The notes: a model not told the origin generated them from the letters alone. A stretch of 64,000 nt of DNA from Sorex araneus (GCF_027595985.1 NC_073305.1:115910114-115974113), one strand, 5' to 3'; shown: positions 40,885-51,050, numbered from the stretch's first letter. Made by a program: numbers and translations.

Positions 40885-41640
40885 GGTCATTTCTGCTCAC
40901 ATTTCATTGACCAGAAGCAAGTTCGTGGCCCTGTCTCAATTTAAGGAGGCTGGAACATTAGTTCTTAGCTGGACACTGCTTCCAAGAAGATCATTTACTT
41001 TGGGAGGGGAAACAGCATTCTTTGGTGGCTACGTGGTCATCTCTTATATAAACAACTGGTTGATAAAGTCTAACTGCCTTTCTACAATTTATCTCTTACC
41101 TTCCAAGGCTTTATATTATAAAGTGTTAGGTTTTTATATGGCAAGGAGCGGGCAAGACTTTCACAACAGGTAATAACTATAACAAGTGCCACGTGAGCCA
41201 ATGAAAAATGGGATTAAGCCATTTCGGTGTGAACGTGCATTAGGGTATGAAACCTGTTTGATTTGCTCAGAGTCATCCAACCATGTACAGAATTGTACAT
41301 TTGAGAGAGATGGAATGGAGGAAGATTACCAAGGAACAAGAATATGCTTGTCTCATTGGCTTCACAAGTGTTGCCATAACAATTTAAATCTACTCCAGAC
41401 AGTGGGTAATAGTTAGCATGAAACTTTTTATCCTCTAAATAAAAGCAATCCTTACCATGGAATATATTTCACAATTGGGATATGTCTGTAGCAGTCTTAC
41501 TTATTTGCTCTTAAAGGAAACTAAAATTGTGATTTCGACCTATTTCTCTTGTTTGTGCCTAGAAGAGTGTTATTTGGCTCCACCCAGCATCTGGCTGTTA
41601 CAGATGGAGCATTTTTGAGGGCTTAATAAGAGATCATATG
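40885..41640. other. Unique intronic segment, ~750 bp
   Basis: No SINE, LINE or microsatellite. The plus-strand frame at 41186-41416 (76 codons, Cys/His-containing) has no recognised relative. It may be conserved non-coding DNA. Confidence 0.4.
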
Positions 41641-41647
41641 AAAAATC

Positions 41648-41818
41648 CTGGGGCCAGAACAGTAGTACAATGGGTAGAGCCTTGCACACAGCAGGCCTGG
41701 GTTCGATCCCCAGCACCCAATATGGTCCCCCAAGCACTGTCAGGAGTAATTCCTGACTACAGACCCAGGACTAACCCCTGGGCATCTCCAGGTGTGACCC
41801 AAGACAAGCAAAAAAGAA
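41648..41818 (+). mobile_element. SINE-A
   Basis: GGGGCCAGAACAGTAGTACAA head with a short deletion, box B GGGTTCGATCCCC, tail GTGACCCAAGACAAGCAAAAA. Confidence 0.82.
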
Positions 41819-42004
41819 AAATCATGTTAATCAACTGGAGTCTTGGAGAAGACCGAGCCTTAATATATACTAATATGTTAACACACATGCCTAACATACT
41901 AATTAGACTAATATCATTTATCAATTGATATTGGGCAGTTGTAGTAATTAATACTAGCCTTATTTTAAGTACTAATATTTTTTCCTAGTTTTTCTTTATA
42001 TTGG

Positions 42005-42130
42005 GGTTAGGTAGGGCCATACTGGGAGTGCTCAGGGGACCATAGGTGGTGATGATGGTTGAATTGGGGTCAGCTGGATGCAGAGCAAGAGTCTTACCTG
42101 TACCTCCTGTGCTATCCTGCATCATCCCTC
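42005..42130 (-). mobile_element. SINE-A, decayed
   Basis: GGCCATACTGGGAGTGCTCAGG and GAATTGGGGTCAGCTGG. Confidence 0.5.
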
Positions 42131-42184
42131 TAGACCCTTTAATTCCTACTTTTTGTTTGTTTTGTGTCATGTTATTTATTTATG

Positions 42185-42335
42185 TTTGGGGGCACATCTG
42201 GTGGTACTCAAGGCTTACTCTAAGCTCTGCTCAGGGATTACTCCTGGCAGGGCTCAGGAGACTACATATGGTGTCGGGGATTCTATTAGGGTTAGCTGGA
42301 TATAGGCAAGCACTTCAACCCCTATATAATCTGGC
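42185..42335 (-). mobile_element. SINE-A, diverged
   Basis: GGGGGCACATCTGGTGGTACTC to AACCCCTATATAATCTGGCCCC. Confidence 0.6.
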
Positions 42336-42414
42336 CCCTCAATCCTAAAGTTTACTTTCCATAAAGGTTTTATTTCATGATGCTTATGTTGGAATTAAAG
42401 ACGCAGTAGATCAG

Positions 42415-42545
42415 GACTGGAAAGAGAGCTCAGTGGGAGGCCCAGGTTTGACTCTCAGCACTGTATGCTTCTCTGGGTACCGCTGGGCACAGCCGTGGAG
42501 TACAGAGCCTAGAGTAGCCCCATAGAACTGCTGGGGGTGGTCCAA
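42415..42545 (+). mobile_element. SINE-A, shortened, feeding a purine microsatellite
   Basis: CAGGACTGGAAAGAGAGCTC head with 20 bp missing from the anticodon-arm region. The tail passes directly into GAAA/GGAA repeats. Confidence 0.6.
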
Positions 42546-42546
42546 G

Positions 42547-42856
42547 GACAGAAAGAAAGAAAGAGAGAAAGAGAGAAAGAAAGAAAAAAGAAAGAAAGAG
42601 AGAGAGAAAGGAAGGAAAAAAGAGAGAGAGAAAAGAAGGAAGGAAGGAAGGAAGGAAGGAAGGAAGGAAGGAAGGAAGGAAGGAAGGAAGGAAGGAAGGA
42701 AGGGAGGTAGGGAGGGAAAGAAGGAAGGAAAGGATGACAGAAAGGAAGGAAGGAAGACAAGGAAGGAAAAAAAGGAAAGAAGGAAGGAGAGAGGAAGAAA
42801 GGAAGGTAGAAAAAGAGAGAAAGAGAATGAAAGAGAAAGAAAAAGAGAAAGAGAGA

Positions 42857-42922
<66 letters not shown>

Positions 42923-42957
42923 AAAAAGGAAGGAAGGAAGAAAGGAAGAGAAAAGAT
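42547..42957. repeat. (GAAA)n/(GGAA)n compound microsatellite, ~410 bp
   Basis: Starts as AGAAAG, becomes ~80 bp of pure GGAA, then mixed, then ~80 bp of pure GAAA. It is the longest simple repeat in the window. Confidence 0.97.
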
Positions 42958-43020
42958 GCAGTCGGCTTTCAGGGTGGCAATGTACAGCCTCTTGATGGTG
43001 TGCACTGCCTGTAAGTAAAG

Positions 43021-43290
43021 CTAGACTGGCACACAGCCATCCTCATTCACTTTGCCCTGCCTATGGCAGCTTACGCACAGTGCTGGCAGAGTTGTGCAGT
43101 TCTCACAGAGACAGTGTGGCCCACAGCAGCTGGTCCTGTTACTCTGAGGTGTTTCACAGAAGGAGCCTGTCAAACCCTTCACTAGATTTAGAATTAGTGT
43201 AACTTGGTTGGAGAGGAAATAAATGTGCTCTCCCTTGGGCCTTAGTTTCTCTGGCACACAGTTCTTACCATCGCAGTGGAGATAAGACCT
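43021..43290 (-). other. Unrecognised Cys-rich open frame, possible retrocopy remnant
   Basis: On the minus strand about 90 codons stay open up to a TAG at 43023-43021. They include a cluster CCGPHCLCENC followed by CVSCHR, spacing reminiscent of a zinc-binding knuckle. Another frame continues past the stop (AVHTIKRLYIATLKADC) toward the purine tract. I do not recognise the family. The frame's upstream part runs into a SINE-A at 43297, so no start codon of its own is visible. It may be chance or an old processed pseudogene. Confidence 0.3.
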
Positions 43291-43296
43291 AACGGG

Positions 43297-43457
43297 GGGG
43301 CTGGAGTGATAGCACAGCGGGTAGGGCGTTTGCCTTGCACGCGGCCAACCCGGGTTCGAATCCCAGCATCCCATATGGTCCCCTGAGCACCTCCAGGGGT
43401 AATTCCTGAGTGCAGAGCCAGGAGTAACCCCTGTGCATCGCCAGGTGTGACCCAAAA

Positions 43458-43489
<32 letters not shown>
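43297..43489 (+). mobile_element. SINE-A, very young, A30 tail
   Basis: Near-consensus with an uninterrupted tail of about 30 A. Perfect target duplication AAGACCTAACGGG at 43284-43296 and 43490-43502. Confidence 0.95.
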
Positions 43490-43493
<4 letters not shown>

Positions 43494-43559
43494 CCTAACG
43501 GGTAGGTAATGTTGATTTTATTTTACTTTATATTATTTTATTCATTTCATTTATTTTTA

Positions 43560-43740
43560 AGTTTTTGGACCACATCTGTTAGTGGTAAGGAGCTGCTCTC
43601 GGCTCTGTACTCAGGAATGACATCTGGCCATCCTGGGGGTGGGGGTGAGTGTGGGGACCAAATGCTCCGCCTAGAATCAAATCAGTATCAGCCACATGAA
43701 AGGCAAGTGCCTTACCTCCTGTACTATCTCTCCTACACTT
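43560..43740 (-). mobile_element. SINE-A, diverged
   Basis: GGACCACATCTGTTAGTGG, a G-rich insertion, and CTGTACTATCTCTCCTAC. Confidence 0.5.
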
Positions 43741-43754
43741 CTTTGTTTATTTGT

Positions 43755-43850
43755 TGGGGCCACACTGGCTGTGCTCAGGGAACTATATGTACCACAAAGC
43801 AAGAGGCTTATACACCATATCACTTGCCAATTCTCTAACCCAGCCCCTAG
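43755..43850 (-). mobile_element. SINE-A, internally deleted
   Basis: GGGCCACACTGGCTGTGCTCAGGG joined to a short head remnant AACCCAGCCCC. Confidence 0.5.
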
Positions 43851-44126
43851 ATTTTTGGATAGTGTTGAATAAGTCACCAAATTTATCTTGTAGCTTGCTG
43901 TTTTACTCCATTAGACCAGTAAATGTATGCAGATGATTGTTTTTTTTAATTAGTCATCTGATCCTAATTTCGTTGGTAACATCCAAGGTATCCTAGTCAG
44001 GAGTCAGTTGAACATGTGCCTTTTGTCTCCCTCGGGTCTAATCAGGGGTGCACCTTGACCACATCCCTGTCCCAAAGCATCTTCCCAGCCTTTTTCTTTC
44101 TTTTAAAAAAAGTATTAAAACTACTG

Positions 44127-44301
44127 GGGGCTGGAGCTATAGTACAGCAGGTAGGGCGTTTGCCTTGCACACGACCAACCCGGGTTCGATTCCCAGCATC
44201 CCATATGGTACCCTGAGCACCACCAGGAGTAATTCCTGAGTGCATGAGCCAGGAGTAACCCCTGTGCATCGCTGGGTGTGACCCAAAAAGAAAAAAAGAA
44301 A
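44127..44301 (+). mobile_element. SINE-A
   Basis: GGGGGCTGGAGCTATAGTACAG head. Flanks AGTATTAAAACTA and GGTATTAGAACTA are a slightly diverged target duplication. Confidence 0.92.
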
Positions 44302-44389
44302 AAAGGTATTAGAACTATTAATGTTAATGTTGTATACATCAAATTATAATAAAAAGATGACACTTGACACTAGGTAGGCCCTCTCTTTT

Positions 44390-44770
44390 CATCCACAGTG
44401 ACACACTGAATTACAGTAAACAGAGCTTATGTTCCACCATAAAGTGTGGGTTCCCCATGAGTCCACTCTGTGATGGATCATTAAGTATATCTTCAAATCC
44501 AACAGTCTCATCACTAACCCCTTAGAATATCCAGAAAAGGTTTGAGCTTGGAAGAAATAGAAGACGCTGAACCTACTGTACTGCCTTAAACTCCATTTCT
44601 AATGTAAATGGAGCAGACAGTCCCTCAATATTTCTCAGTGTGGAAAAATTCATCTTACCTTGGTTGAACTTAAAATTTTTCTCTGATAATTTGAGAGGAT
44701 GACTGGGCAGAAATTCGTTTTTGACACAAGAAAACCCTTTTCAAAGAAGATCATGATTTTCAAAAAGTCA
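44390..44770. other. Unique sequence
   Basis: No repeat or exon recognised. Confidence 0.4.
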
Positions 44771-44778
44771 ATTTTCAG

Positions 44779-44948
44779 GGGCTGGAGCAATAGCACAGTG
44801 GGTGGGACGTTCGCCTTGTACGTGGCCGACCTGGGTTCGATTCCTAGCATCCCATAGGGTCCTCCAAGCACTGCCAGGAGTAATTCCTGAGTGCATGAGC
44901 CAGGAGTAACCCCTGTGCATGACCAGATGTGACCCAAAAAGAAAAAAA
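44779..44948 (+). mobile_element. SINE-A
   Basis: GGGGCTGGAGCAATAGCACAG head. Body variant GCATGAGCCAGGAGTAACC is shared with the copy at 44.13 kb. Confidence 0.92.
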
Positions 44949-44999
44949 AATAAAAGTTCACTTGCTGAAAGTTCAGTAATTGGGGTGCTATCCTTTAGC

Positions 45000-45432
45000 T
45001 GAGATCCAAGTCCTCTGGCCTCTGGCATTCATCTTCAAATCGCTCTGCAAGGGATCCTGGAGTCCCGTTCCCGTCAGCCGGCTTCACCACTCAGTTTGGT
45101 TTCCGGTGTTCCCAGCCTCTTTCATCTGGTGCTTGTTACCTTGACCTCCACAGTGAGCCCAAGTACGTTGCTGACTTCCAGCTTCTCTGAGGCTGACTCA
45201 CCCAGAGAGAACTGGATGATGTCAGGGGGTCGAGCTGGTTTCTCCTGGGGTGTCATTCCCCAGAGACCGGGGCTGCCTTCTCAGCTGCAGAGGCCTGAGT
45301 GGTGGAAAGGTGGGTGAGGTGTGGATATCTGTGTGGCTGTGGATGCCTTCAAAGGCATTCTTGGCCTTCAAAGCTTTTGCTTTGACTTTAGCTTTGGGAG
45401 GCTAGGTTTTCCTTCTCTGCTTTTGGCACCAT
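45000..45432 (-). pseudogene. RPL23A: RPL23A processed pseudogene
   Basis: The minus strand starts ATGGTGCCAAAAGCAGAGAA and keeps the order of the uL23 ribosomal protein cDNA: the Lys-rich N-terminal segment (GCAAAAGCTTTGAAGGCCAAG), the HSH segment (ATCCACAGCCACA), CCCAGGAGAAACCAGCTCGAC, then AACAAGCACCAGATGAAA. No introns are present although the parental gene has several, so it is a retrocopy. Several frameshifts and stop codons (the first within 15 codons) make it non-functional. The 3' end is hard to delimit. Confidence 0.8.
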
Positions 45433-45464
45433 CTTTGTGAAAAGGGTTTTTATTATTTCTTTAT

Positions 45465-45635
45465 TTTCTTGGGGGCCCCACCTGGTGATGCTCAGATATT
45501 ACTCCTGGCTCTGTACTGAGGAATTACTCCTGGTGGTGTTCAAGGATGCTGCCAATTAGGATGCTGGGGATTGAACCCGGGTCAGCTGCATGCAAGGCAA
45601 AAGTCCTACTCGCTGTATTATCTCTATGGCCCCTA
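45465..45635 (-). mobile_element. SINE-A, diverged
   Basis: GGGGCCCCACCTGGTGATGC to CTGTATTATCTCTATGGCCCC. Confidence 0.75.
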
Positions 45636-45649
45636 TTTGTTTCTTTTAA

Positions 45650-45787
45650 TGGAGGTGGAGGCTTTGGTGCCACACAATGTGGTGCTTGGTAACCCCTTCC
45701 AGCAGTCCTCAAGGGTCCATAGGTGGTGCAGGGATCAAAAGGCAAGGCAAATGCTTTTTTACCTACTGTACTGATGTTCTGGCCCTT
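45650..45787 (-). mobile_element. SINE-A, decayed
   Basis: Only the head end (CTACTGTACTGATGTTCTGGCCC) and CAGTCCTCAAGGGTCC blocks remain. Confidence 0.4.
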
Positions 45788-45849
45788 GAAGAAGGGTTGA
45801 TTTTCCTGGCCCTTGAAAAGGAATGTTGGTTTTTTTGGTTTTTTGTTTT

Positions 45850-46018
45850 TTGTTTTCTTTTTAGGTCGCACCCAGCGATGCTCAGGGGTTACTTCTGGCT
45901 CTGCACTCAGGAATTACTTCTGGTGGTGCTGGGGGACCATATGGGATGCCGGGGATAGAACCTGGGTTGACCGTGTGCAAGGCGAATGCTTTACCCACTG
46001 TGCTATCACTCCGGCCCC
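45850..46018 (-). mobile_element. SINE-A
   Basis: TAGGTCGCACCCAGCGATGC to TGTGCTATCACTCCGGCCCC. Confidence 0.88.
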
Positions 46019-46059
46019 GACAAGGGTTTTTAAGTGAATACTTCTCCATGCCCTAAGAA

Positions 46060-46165
46060 TCATCTGAGAAATCTATCAAAATTCAACTTCTGGCCATCAC
46101 TTAGTTTCTGATTCAGTAGGTCCCAGGAGGTGCACGTTTAATAAGCACCACAGATTTCTAATGTA
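46060..46165 (+). mobile_element. MER5A-like DNA transposon fragment
   Basis: AATCATCTGAGAAATCT, TCTGATTCAGTAGGTC and TTTAATAAGCACCACAG match the layout of the non-autonomous hAT element MER5A. It predates placental radiation and is heavily diverged. Confidence 0.6.
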
Positions 46166-46169
46166 CTTT

Positions 46170-46450
46170 TCTCCTATCCCTGTGGCACCTTATCTTTTGT
46201 GATTCAGGGATAGTCCCATCTGGAGAGAAGTGTCTAGACCCTTCTTCACCTGAAGCCAGCTGGTCAGAGAGGTGTGCTTGGAACCCACCAGGGAATCTGG
46301 AGCAATCAGCAGTGGCAGAAGTGTTGGGGTGCACATGCAGAGAGACAGGCTGGGGCTTCTCCTGGAGATCTGTCATTCCCGCTCAACTCACATAGAGCCA
46401 CCTGTTGCTCCACTTCCAAATAGGATAGGAAAGAAAGTTGTCAGTGAGGC
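46170..46450. other. Unique sequence
   Basis: No repeat or exon recognised. Confidence 0.35.
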
Positions 46451-46469
46451 TTTCAAGAGTGCCACTGCT

Positions 46470-46640
46470 AGGGCTGGAGCAATAGCACAGCAGGTAGGGT
46501 GTTTGCCTTTCACGTGGCTAACCTGGGTTTGATTCCCAGCATCCCACATGGTCCCCCAAGCACAGCCAGGAGTAATTTCTGAGTGCAGAGCCAGGAGTAA
46601 CCCCTGTGCAACACTGGGTATGATCCAAAAAGGAAAAAAA
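46470..46640 (+). mobile_element. SINE-A, young, perfect target duplication
   Basis: Complete. Target duplication AAGAGTGCCACTGCT at 46455-46469 and 46641-46655. Confidence 0.94.
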
Positions 46641-46659
46641 AAGAGTGCCACTGCTTTAC

Positions 46660-47350
46660 TTAAGACCTCTGTATGCCTCTTGATGCTGAGTGGATTTAAT
46701 TAAAGTAAAATTAGCATTCTGGTCATCGGTTCTCTCCTTTTTTAAGTCAAAGGTGAAGTAATGGCAGACGGAGTTAGCATGAGAGGAAGCACCTAATTCT
46801 CGTGCTTTATACATGCTTTCAGAGCGGATGCCAATTTAATGGTTTCTAAGTTCCTTAATCTCCAGATTGTATTATCTTGGGTTATGTGACACTTAATGAA
46901 TGGCTTTGCTCGCCGAAGCCTTGCTTCCTTCCATTTGCTATTGAAAACTCAGTAAAGAACTGCAAAACCAGTCATGACTAATAGCAAAATCCCCTGGCAC
47001 CTGTTAGGTTTGTATACCACAAGGAAAAGGGGAAGAATTTATCCTCTCAAAACCTAACACTGAAAAGCAAATTAAAAATGAAAATTGAAGGGAGGAATCA
47101 AAGAAACTCACCTCTTCAGTACCTTGTGTGATCCTAGCTTTATAGTGGCTGTGCAGAAGTGCCATCTTAGCACCAAGGAGCAGATAATTTTAAGTATTCT
47201 TCGACTTTGCCACCCTGCTGAAGTAAAATCTGCCTGTTTGACTGGGTGTCAGCCAGGCTATTTTGTAATTTGAAGTATAAATAAACACTTTATCATCTAA
47301 TGAAAGACTTATAACTGATTCAATACTGTCCTGTTGGGAGACATCTAGGG
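46660..47350. other. Unique intronic segment, ~690 bp
   Basis: The longest clean repeat-free stretch in the right half. Contains AT-rich blocks with homeobox-like TTAATTAAA and CCAATTTAATGG motifs. No exon. Candidate conserved enhancer. Confidence 0.4.
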
Positions 47351-47357
47351 ACACTGA

Positions 47358-47582
47358 TTTAGGGCGTTTGCCTCGACGCGCTGACACAGGTTCGATTCCT
47401 CCGTCCCTCTCCGAGAGCCTGGCAAGCTACTGAGAGTATCCCGCCTGTATGCTAGAGCCTGGCAAGCTACCCGTGGCATATTCGATATGCCAAAAACAGC
47501 ATCAACAAGTCTCACAATGGCAACGTTACTGGTGCCCATTCCAGCAAATCAATGAGCAACGGGAAGACAGTGCTACAGTGCC
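47358..47582 (+). mobile_element. SINE-B, long-body form, 5'-truncated
   Basis: Starts inside the head (TTAGGGCGTTTGCCTCGACG). Two GAGCCTGGCAAGCTAC units lie 47 bp apart (47417, 47464 region), followed by the RTE-like tail with GTGCTACAGTGCCAC end. Confidence 0.88.
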
Positions 47583-47659
47583 ACCAGAATCCCTTCCCTC
47601 CCCTCCCCTCCGCTCTCCTCACTGCTCCTCCCCTTTCCTTTTTCTTTCCCCTTCACCAT

Positions 47660-47815
47660 CCATGGTGCTCAGGGGTTGCTTTTCAGGGGTTGCTTCCAGT
47701 TCATGCTGGGGGTGGTTCCTGGCAGTGCTGGGGAGGCCACACAATGCTGGGTCTCTACTCCCAGGTCGCCTGCATGCAAAGCTTACTCTCAGTCTCTTGA
47801 ACCAGCTCTCTTTCT
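47660..47815 (-). mobile_element. SINE-A, decayed, with local duplication
   Basis: CAGGGGTTGCTT occurs twice in tandem (47670-47696). CATGCAAAGCTTACTCTCAG near the head. Confidence 0.5.
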
Positions 47816-47839
47816 CCCATCCTGGATAATTTTGGTTTT

Positions 47840-47912
47840 TTTAATGCTGGGGATTGAACCCAGGGCCTCACATGTTCAGAGCATGACTACCATTGAGTCA
47901 TTCTCAGCCCCA
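47840..47912 (-). mobile_element. SINE-C
   Basis: GGGGATTGAACCCAGGGCCTC (box B complement) and CATTGAGTCATTCTCAGCCCC. Confidence 0.6.
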
Positions 47913-47937
47913 GGCTTACATTTTTAAAAACTGATTC

Positions 47938-48112
47938 TTGGGGCTGGAGAGATAGTCCAGTGGGTAAGATTCTTTCCTTGTATGTGCACACCCAGGTTTT
48001 GATTCCTGGCACCACGTATGGTTCTGAGACCCACTAGAAGTGATCCCTGAACACAGAGCCAGGAGGAAGTCCTGAGCAGAGCTGGTTGTAATTCCCGGCC
48101 CAACCCTCTACA
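47938..48112 (+). mobile_element. SINE-A, diverged, with target duplication
   Basis: GGGGCTGGAGAGATAGTCCAG head. CTGATTCTT flanks both ends. Confidence 0.8.
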
Positions 48113-48287
48113 CATCTGATTCTTATTGTCATTTTTAGATTACAGGTATTTTTAAAATAAAAGTGGAGATATAATTGCTATCACTTATTTCAGTTATATA
48201 TCATGAGTCACTATATTTCTATTTTACAAAATGATCATTATAATGAGTCTAGTTAACATTTATCACAACACAAGGTTGCAACTTTTT

Positions 48288-48471
48288 TTTTTTTTGCTTT
48301 TTTTTTTGGGTCACACCCAGCGATGCACAGGGGTTATTTCTGACTGTGCGCTCAGGAATTACTCCTGGCCTTACTTGGGGGACCATATGGGATGCTGGGA
48401 ATAGAACCCGGGTGGGCAGCGTGCAAGGCAAACGCCCTACCCACTACCTACTGTACTACCACTCCAGCCCC
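48288..48471 (-). mobile_element. SINE-A with perfect target duplication
   Basis: Target duplication AAGGTTGCAACTTTTT at 48272-48287 and 48472-48487. An 8 bp CCTACCCACTA-like repeat is added near the head. Confidence 0.93.
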
Positions 48472-48739
48472 AAGGTTGCAACTTTTTAAAAGAACTGTAG
48501 GATCAGGAAGATGGCTCAGGGATGGCTTCTAGGGGTCTTAAGTTTGCATAAACACAGCACTGCCACGAATGATATAATAAATAATAGTTTATTTAAGACT
48601 TTTTAATCATCAAAGTAAAATTATTTTGTAGTTTGATATACCAAAACCTCTCTTGATGACTAATGCATTTCAGTCTTTTAAAATCCTAAATCCATTAATG
48701 AACATCCTTCCTATTGTATTCAAAGAATCAACAAGTCTA

Positions 48740-48865
48740 AAACCAGCGCCTGAGAGAAAGCTCAAATAGCTGGAGCATGTTTTACAGGCTGCAGAATTCC
48801 CAGGATTCCTGAGCACCGAGCTGGGAGTAGCTCCTGGTGACTGCAGGATGTGTTCCACAAAAACA
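48740..48865 (+). mobile_element. SINE-A, decayed
   Basis: GCGCCTGAGAGAAAGCTCAAA head and CTGAGCACCGAGCTGGGAG. Confidence 0.45.
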
Positions 48866-48981
48866 AGACCAAAAAATGGAGGAGGAGGAGAAACTAAATC
48901 AAATTATTCTGAAAATTATTCTGAAAATTGACAAGTAGGCTTTATTTGATTTTAATGTTGCCCTCTAAAGTGACAATATTT

Positions 48982-49052
48982 TGGGGCTGTAGCGATAGCA
49001 CAGCGGGTAGGGCATTTGCCTTGCACGCGGCCGACCCTGGTTCGATTTCCCC
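48982..49052 (+). mobile_element. SINE head only (ends just after box B)
   Basis: GGGGCTGTAGCGATAGCACAG through GGTTCGATTTCC, then an abrupt switch to unique DNA. With neither the A nor the B body present, its family cannot be assigned. Confidence 0.75.
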
Positions 49053-49059
49053 AACTGTC

Positions 49060-50005
49060 AGGGACACCTCTTACTTTGAGAGGGAGAGAGTCAGTTGTAA
49101 GGGATTTTTAGTACTTGCTCTGAATTTCTGAGTCTACTCAATTGGGTGGAGGTTAATATGCAAGTGAAGACTGGTGTACTTGTGAGTATCCAGGAAACCT
49201 ATGTATACATTGGTGAGAGAGTGTTTTTCCTAATCCAGTGGCCAGAGAGAAGCCATGCCATTCCAAAGAATATGACCTTAAAAAAAAAAAAAGCAACAGA
49301 TAATACCCTGTATAGTCTCTGTATAGACACAGAAGCTCTACTGGGTATTTAAGTGAGAGGAAAATGTTATGCTCTCTTCCTGATTCTAAAAGGAAAGGCC
49401 AGGTATTGACGGTTGCTGAACTAGATCTGATGAATCCACAGCCTGGCCCGCTGAACCAGTGACGTTCGTTCATCAGGTTTCAATACTGTCTTGCTGCTCT
49501 ACACAAAGCCGAGTCTCTTGGCCAGGAAAATAAGAAAAAAAGATGTTCAGGTCAGTGATTCTCTGTTGGCTTCCTCCTTTGTCTTTTTCTTTCTGCCTAG
49601 CATTAAGTAATGGATCTTAAAAGCCCGGGTTTCCGCGTTCAGACCTGGCGGCTGAATGACCTCTGTTGGGAAGGGACAATAGAGATGCCCTTTAGGGGAA
49701 GTCTGTTCCCTGGGATCCTGGCAGGCGTGAAAGCCAGGAGCACAGATGGGGCTGCCAGGAAGGGCCGAGGCTCTGGTTTCCAGGCTGACAGCAGCCTTTG
49801 TGCCCGCTGCCAAGTTGCTTACCTACCTCTGCAGCTTCCCTTTGCCTTTCTCTTACAAAGGTGGCTACTGGTTCCCGTGTTTCAGACTGGTCCTGAGAGA
49901 CTTGTTCCCGGTTCCCATGGATTTGAGTCACAGAAACATTTATTTTTAAAAAGCAAATCATTCTACGGCAAATATCTGTGTAATTACCATACAGCTCAGG
50001 AAATA
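49060..50005. other. Unique intronic segment, ~950 bp
   Basis: No SINE or LINE recognised apart from an A12 run at 49279. Open frames at 49.6-50.0 kb resemble no known protein. Confidence 0.4.
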
Positions 50006-50011
50006 GAATCT

Positions 50012-50200
50012 TGGGGCCAGCGCGACAGTACACCAAGTAAGGTATTCACTTTGCACACAGCCGACTCTGGTTTGTTTCCAGCACCCCATATGGTTCCCCA
50101 AGCCCTGGCACGAGTGATCCCTGAATGCAGAACCAGGAGTGATCCCTGACTAGAGCTGGGTATGGCTACAAACCAACCAACCAACCAAACAAAATAAATA
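50012..50200 (+). mobile_element. SINE-A, diverged
   Basis: GGGGCCAGCGCGACAGTACAC head. The tail became (CAAC)n and (AAAT)n repeats. Confidence 0.75.
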
Positions 50201-50264
50201 AATAAATAAATAACTAGAATGTTGCCCAACACCCCTGGAAACATCTGTTTGTGTAGTCTTGATC

Positions 50265-50385
50265 TATTTTGTTTTGGGGGTGCATACTCAGCAGTGTTCT
50301 GGGGCTAACTCTCTTCTCTGTGTTAGGTAACAACACGGGGATCGAACTAGGGGCAGCCCCTTGCAAAGGAAACTACCTTAATTAC
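50265..50385 (-). mobile_element. SINE-A, internally deleted
   Basis: GGGGGTGCATACTCAGCAGTG and GGGGATCGAACTAGGGGC. Confidence 0.55.
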
Positions 50386-50387
50386 CC

Positions 50388-50518
50388 AAGCAATAGCACA
50401 GTGGGTAGGACACTCACCCAGCGTGCCGCTGACCCAGATTCAATTCCCAGTACCTCATATAGTCCCTCCAGCCCCACCAGGAATGATCCCTGAGCACAGC
50501 TGGGTGTGGCCCAAAGAC
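50388..50518 (+). mobile_element. SINE-A, internally deleted
   Basis: AGCAATAGCACAGTGGGTAGG head, GATTCAATTCCCAG, and GCTGGGTGTGGCCCAAAG end. Confidence 0.7.
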
Positions 50519-50524
50519 CGACAA

Positions 50525-50885
50525 AAAATTAGTATTTTACTTACTATCATGTGAAACCCTAGCCTTTATGAGAATTAAAACTTTCATGTCTCTAACTTGG
50601 TAACTCGATCATTTTCAGTGGTTCAATAAAAAGAAAAACCTTCATGTCTTTGTAAAAATAGACAAGAATAGTTTTGACACTGTTGGCTTTCTTCACTTCC
50701 TGCATCAGTGATAGGGGACTTCTCCTTTTGAAGTTGGGATCCGTCTCTTGCATGACATCTTTCCTGCTTCCAGTGTGGCCACGTATCTCCAGGAGTTCTT
50801 TAATGTGAAATTTTTGCCAGTAGGGTCTCTTCATCTTTTTCATCTCAACCACTTTCCTCGCTTTTGCTGCTTCATTGCATTCCTC
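50525..50885. other. Unique sequence
   Basis: No confident repeat. The minus-strand frame at 50592-50852 has no recognised relative. Confidence 0.35.
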
Positions 50886-50887
50886 AA

Positions 50888-51050
50888 GCGGAGCTGGATA
50901 GTACAGGGGCTAAGGCGCTTGCCTTGCATGGGTTCCGTCCGCCTTGCCACATATGGAACAAACCTGGAGCATGGCCAAGGATCACTCCTGAGCACAGAGC
51001 CAGGAATAGCCCCTGAGCAGCGCCAAGTGTGGCCCCAAACCCCCACCCCC
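50888..51050 (+). mobile_element. SINE-A, diverged
   Basis: GGAGCTGGATAGTACAGGGGC head. Box B region deleted. CCAAGTGTGGCCCC end. Confidence 0.65.

Noticed and set aside
42430-43018. 191-codon frame of SFLPSFLP repeats and its antisense
   Set aside because: Translation of the GAAA/GGAA tract between a SINE and the Cys-rich frame. No gene evidence.
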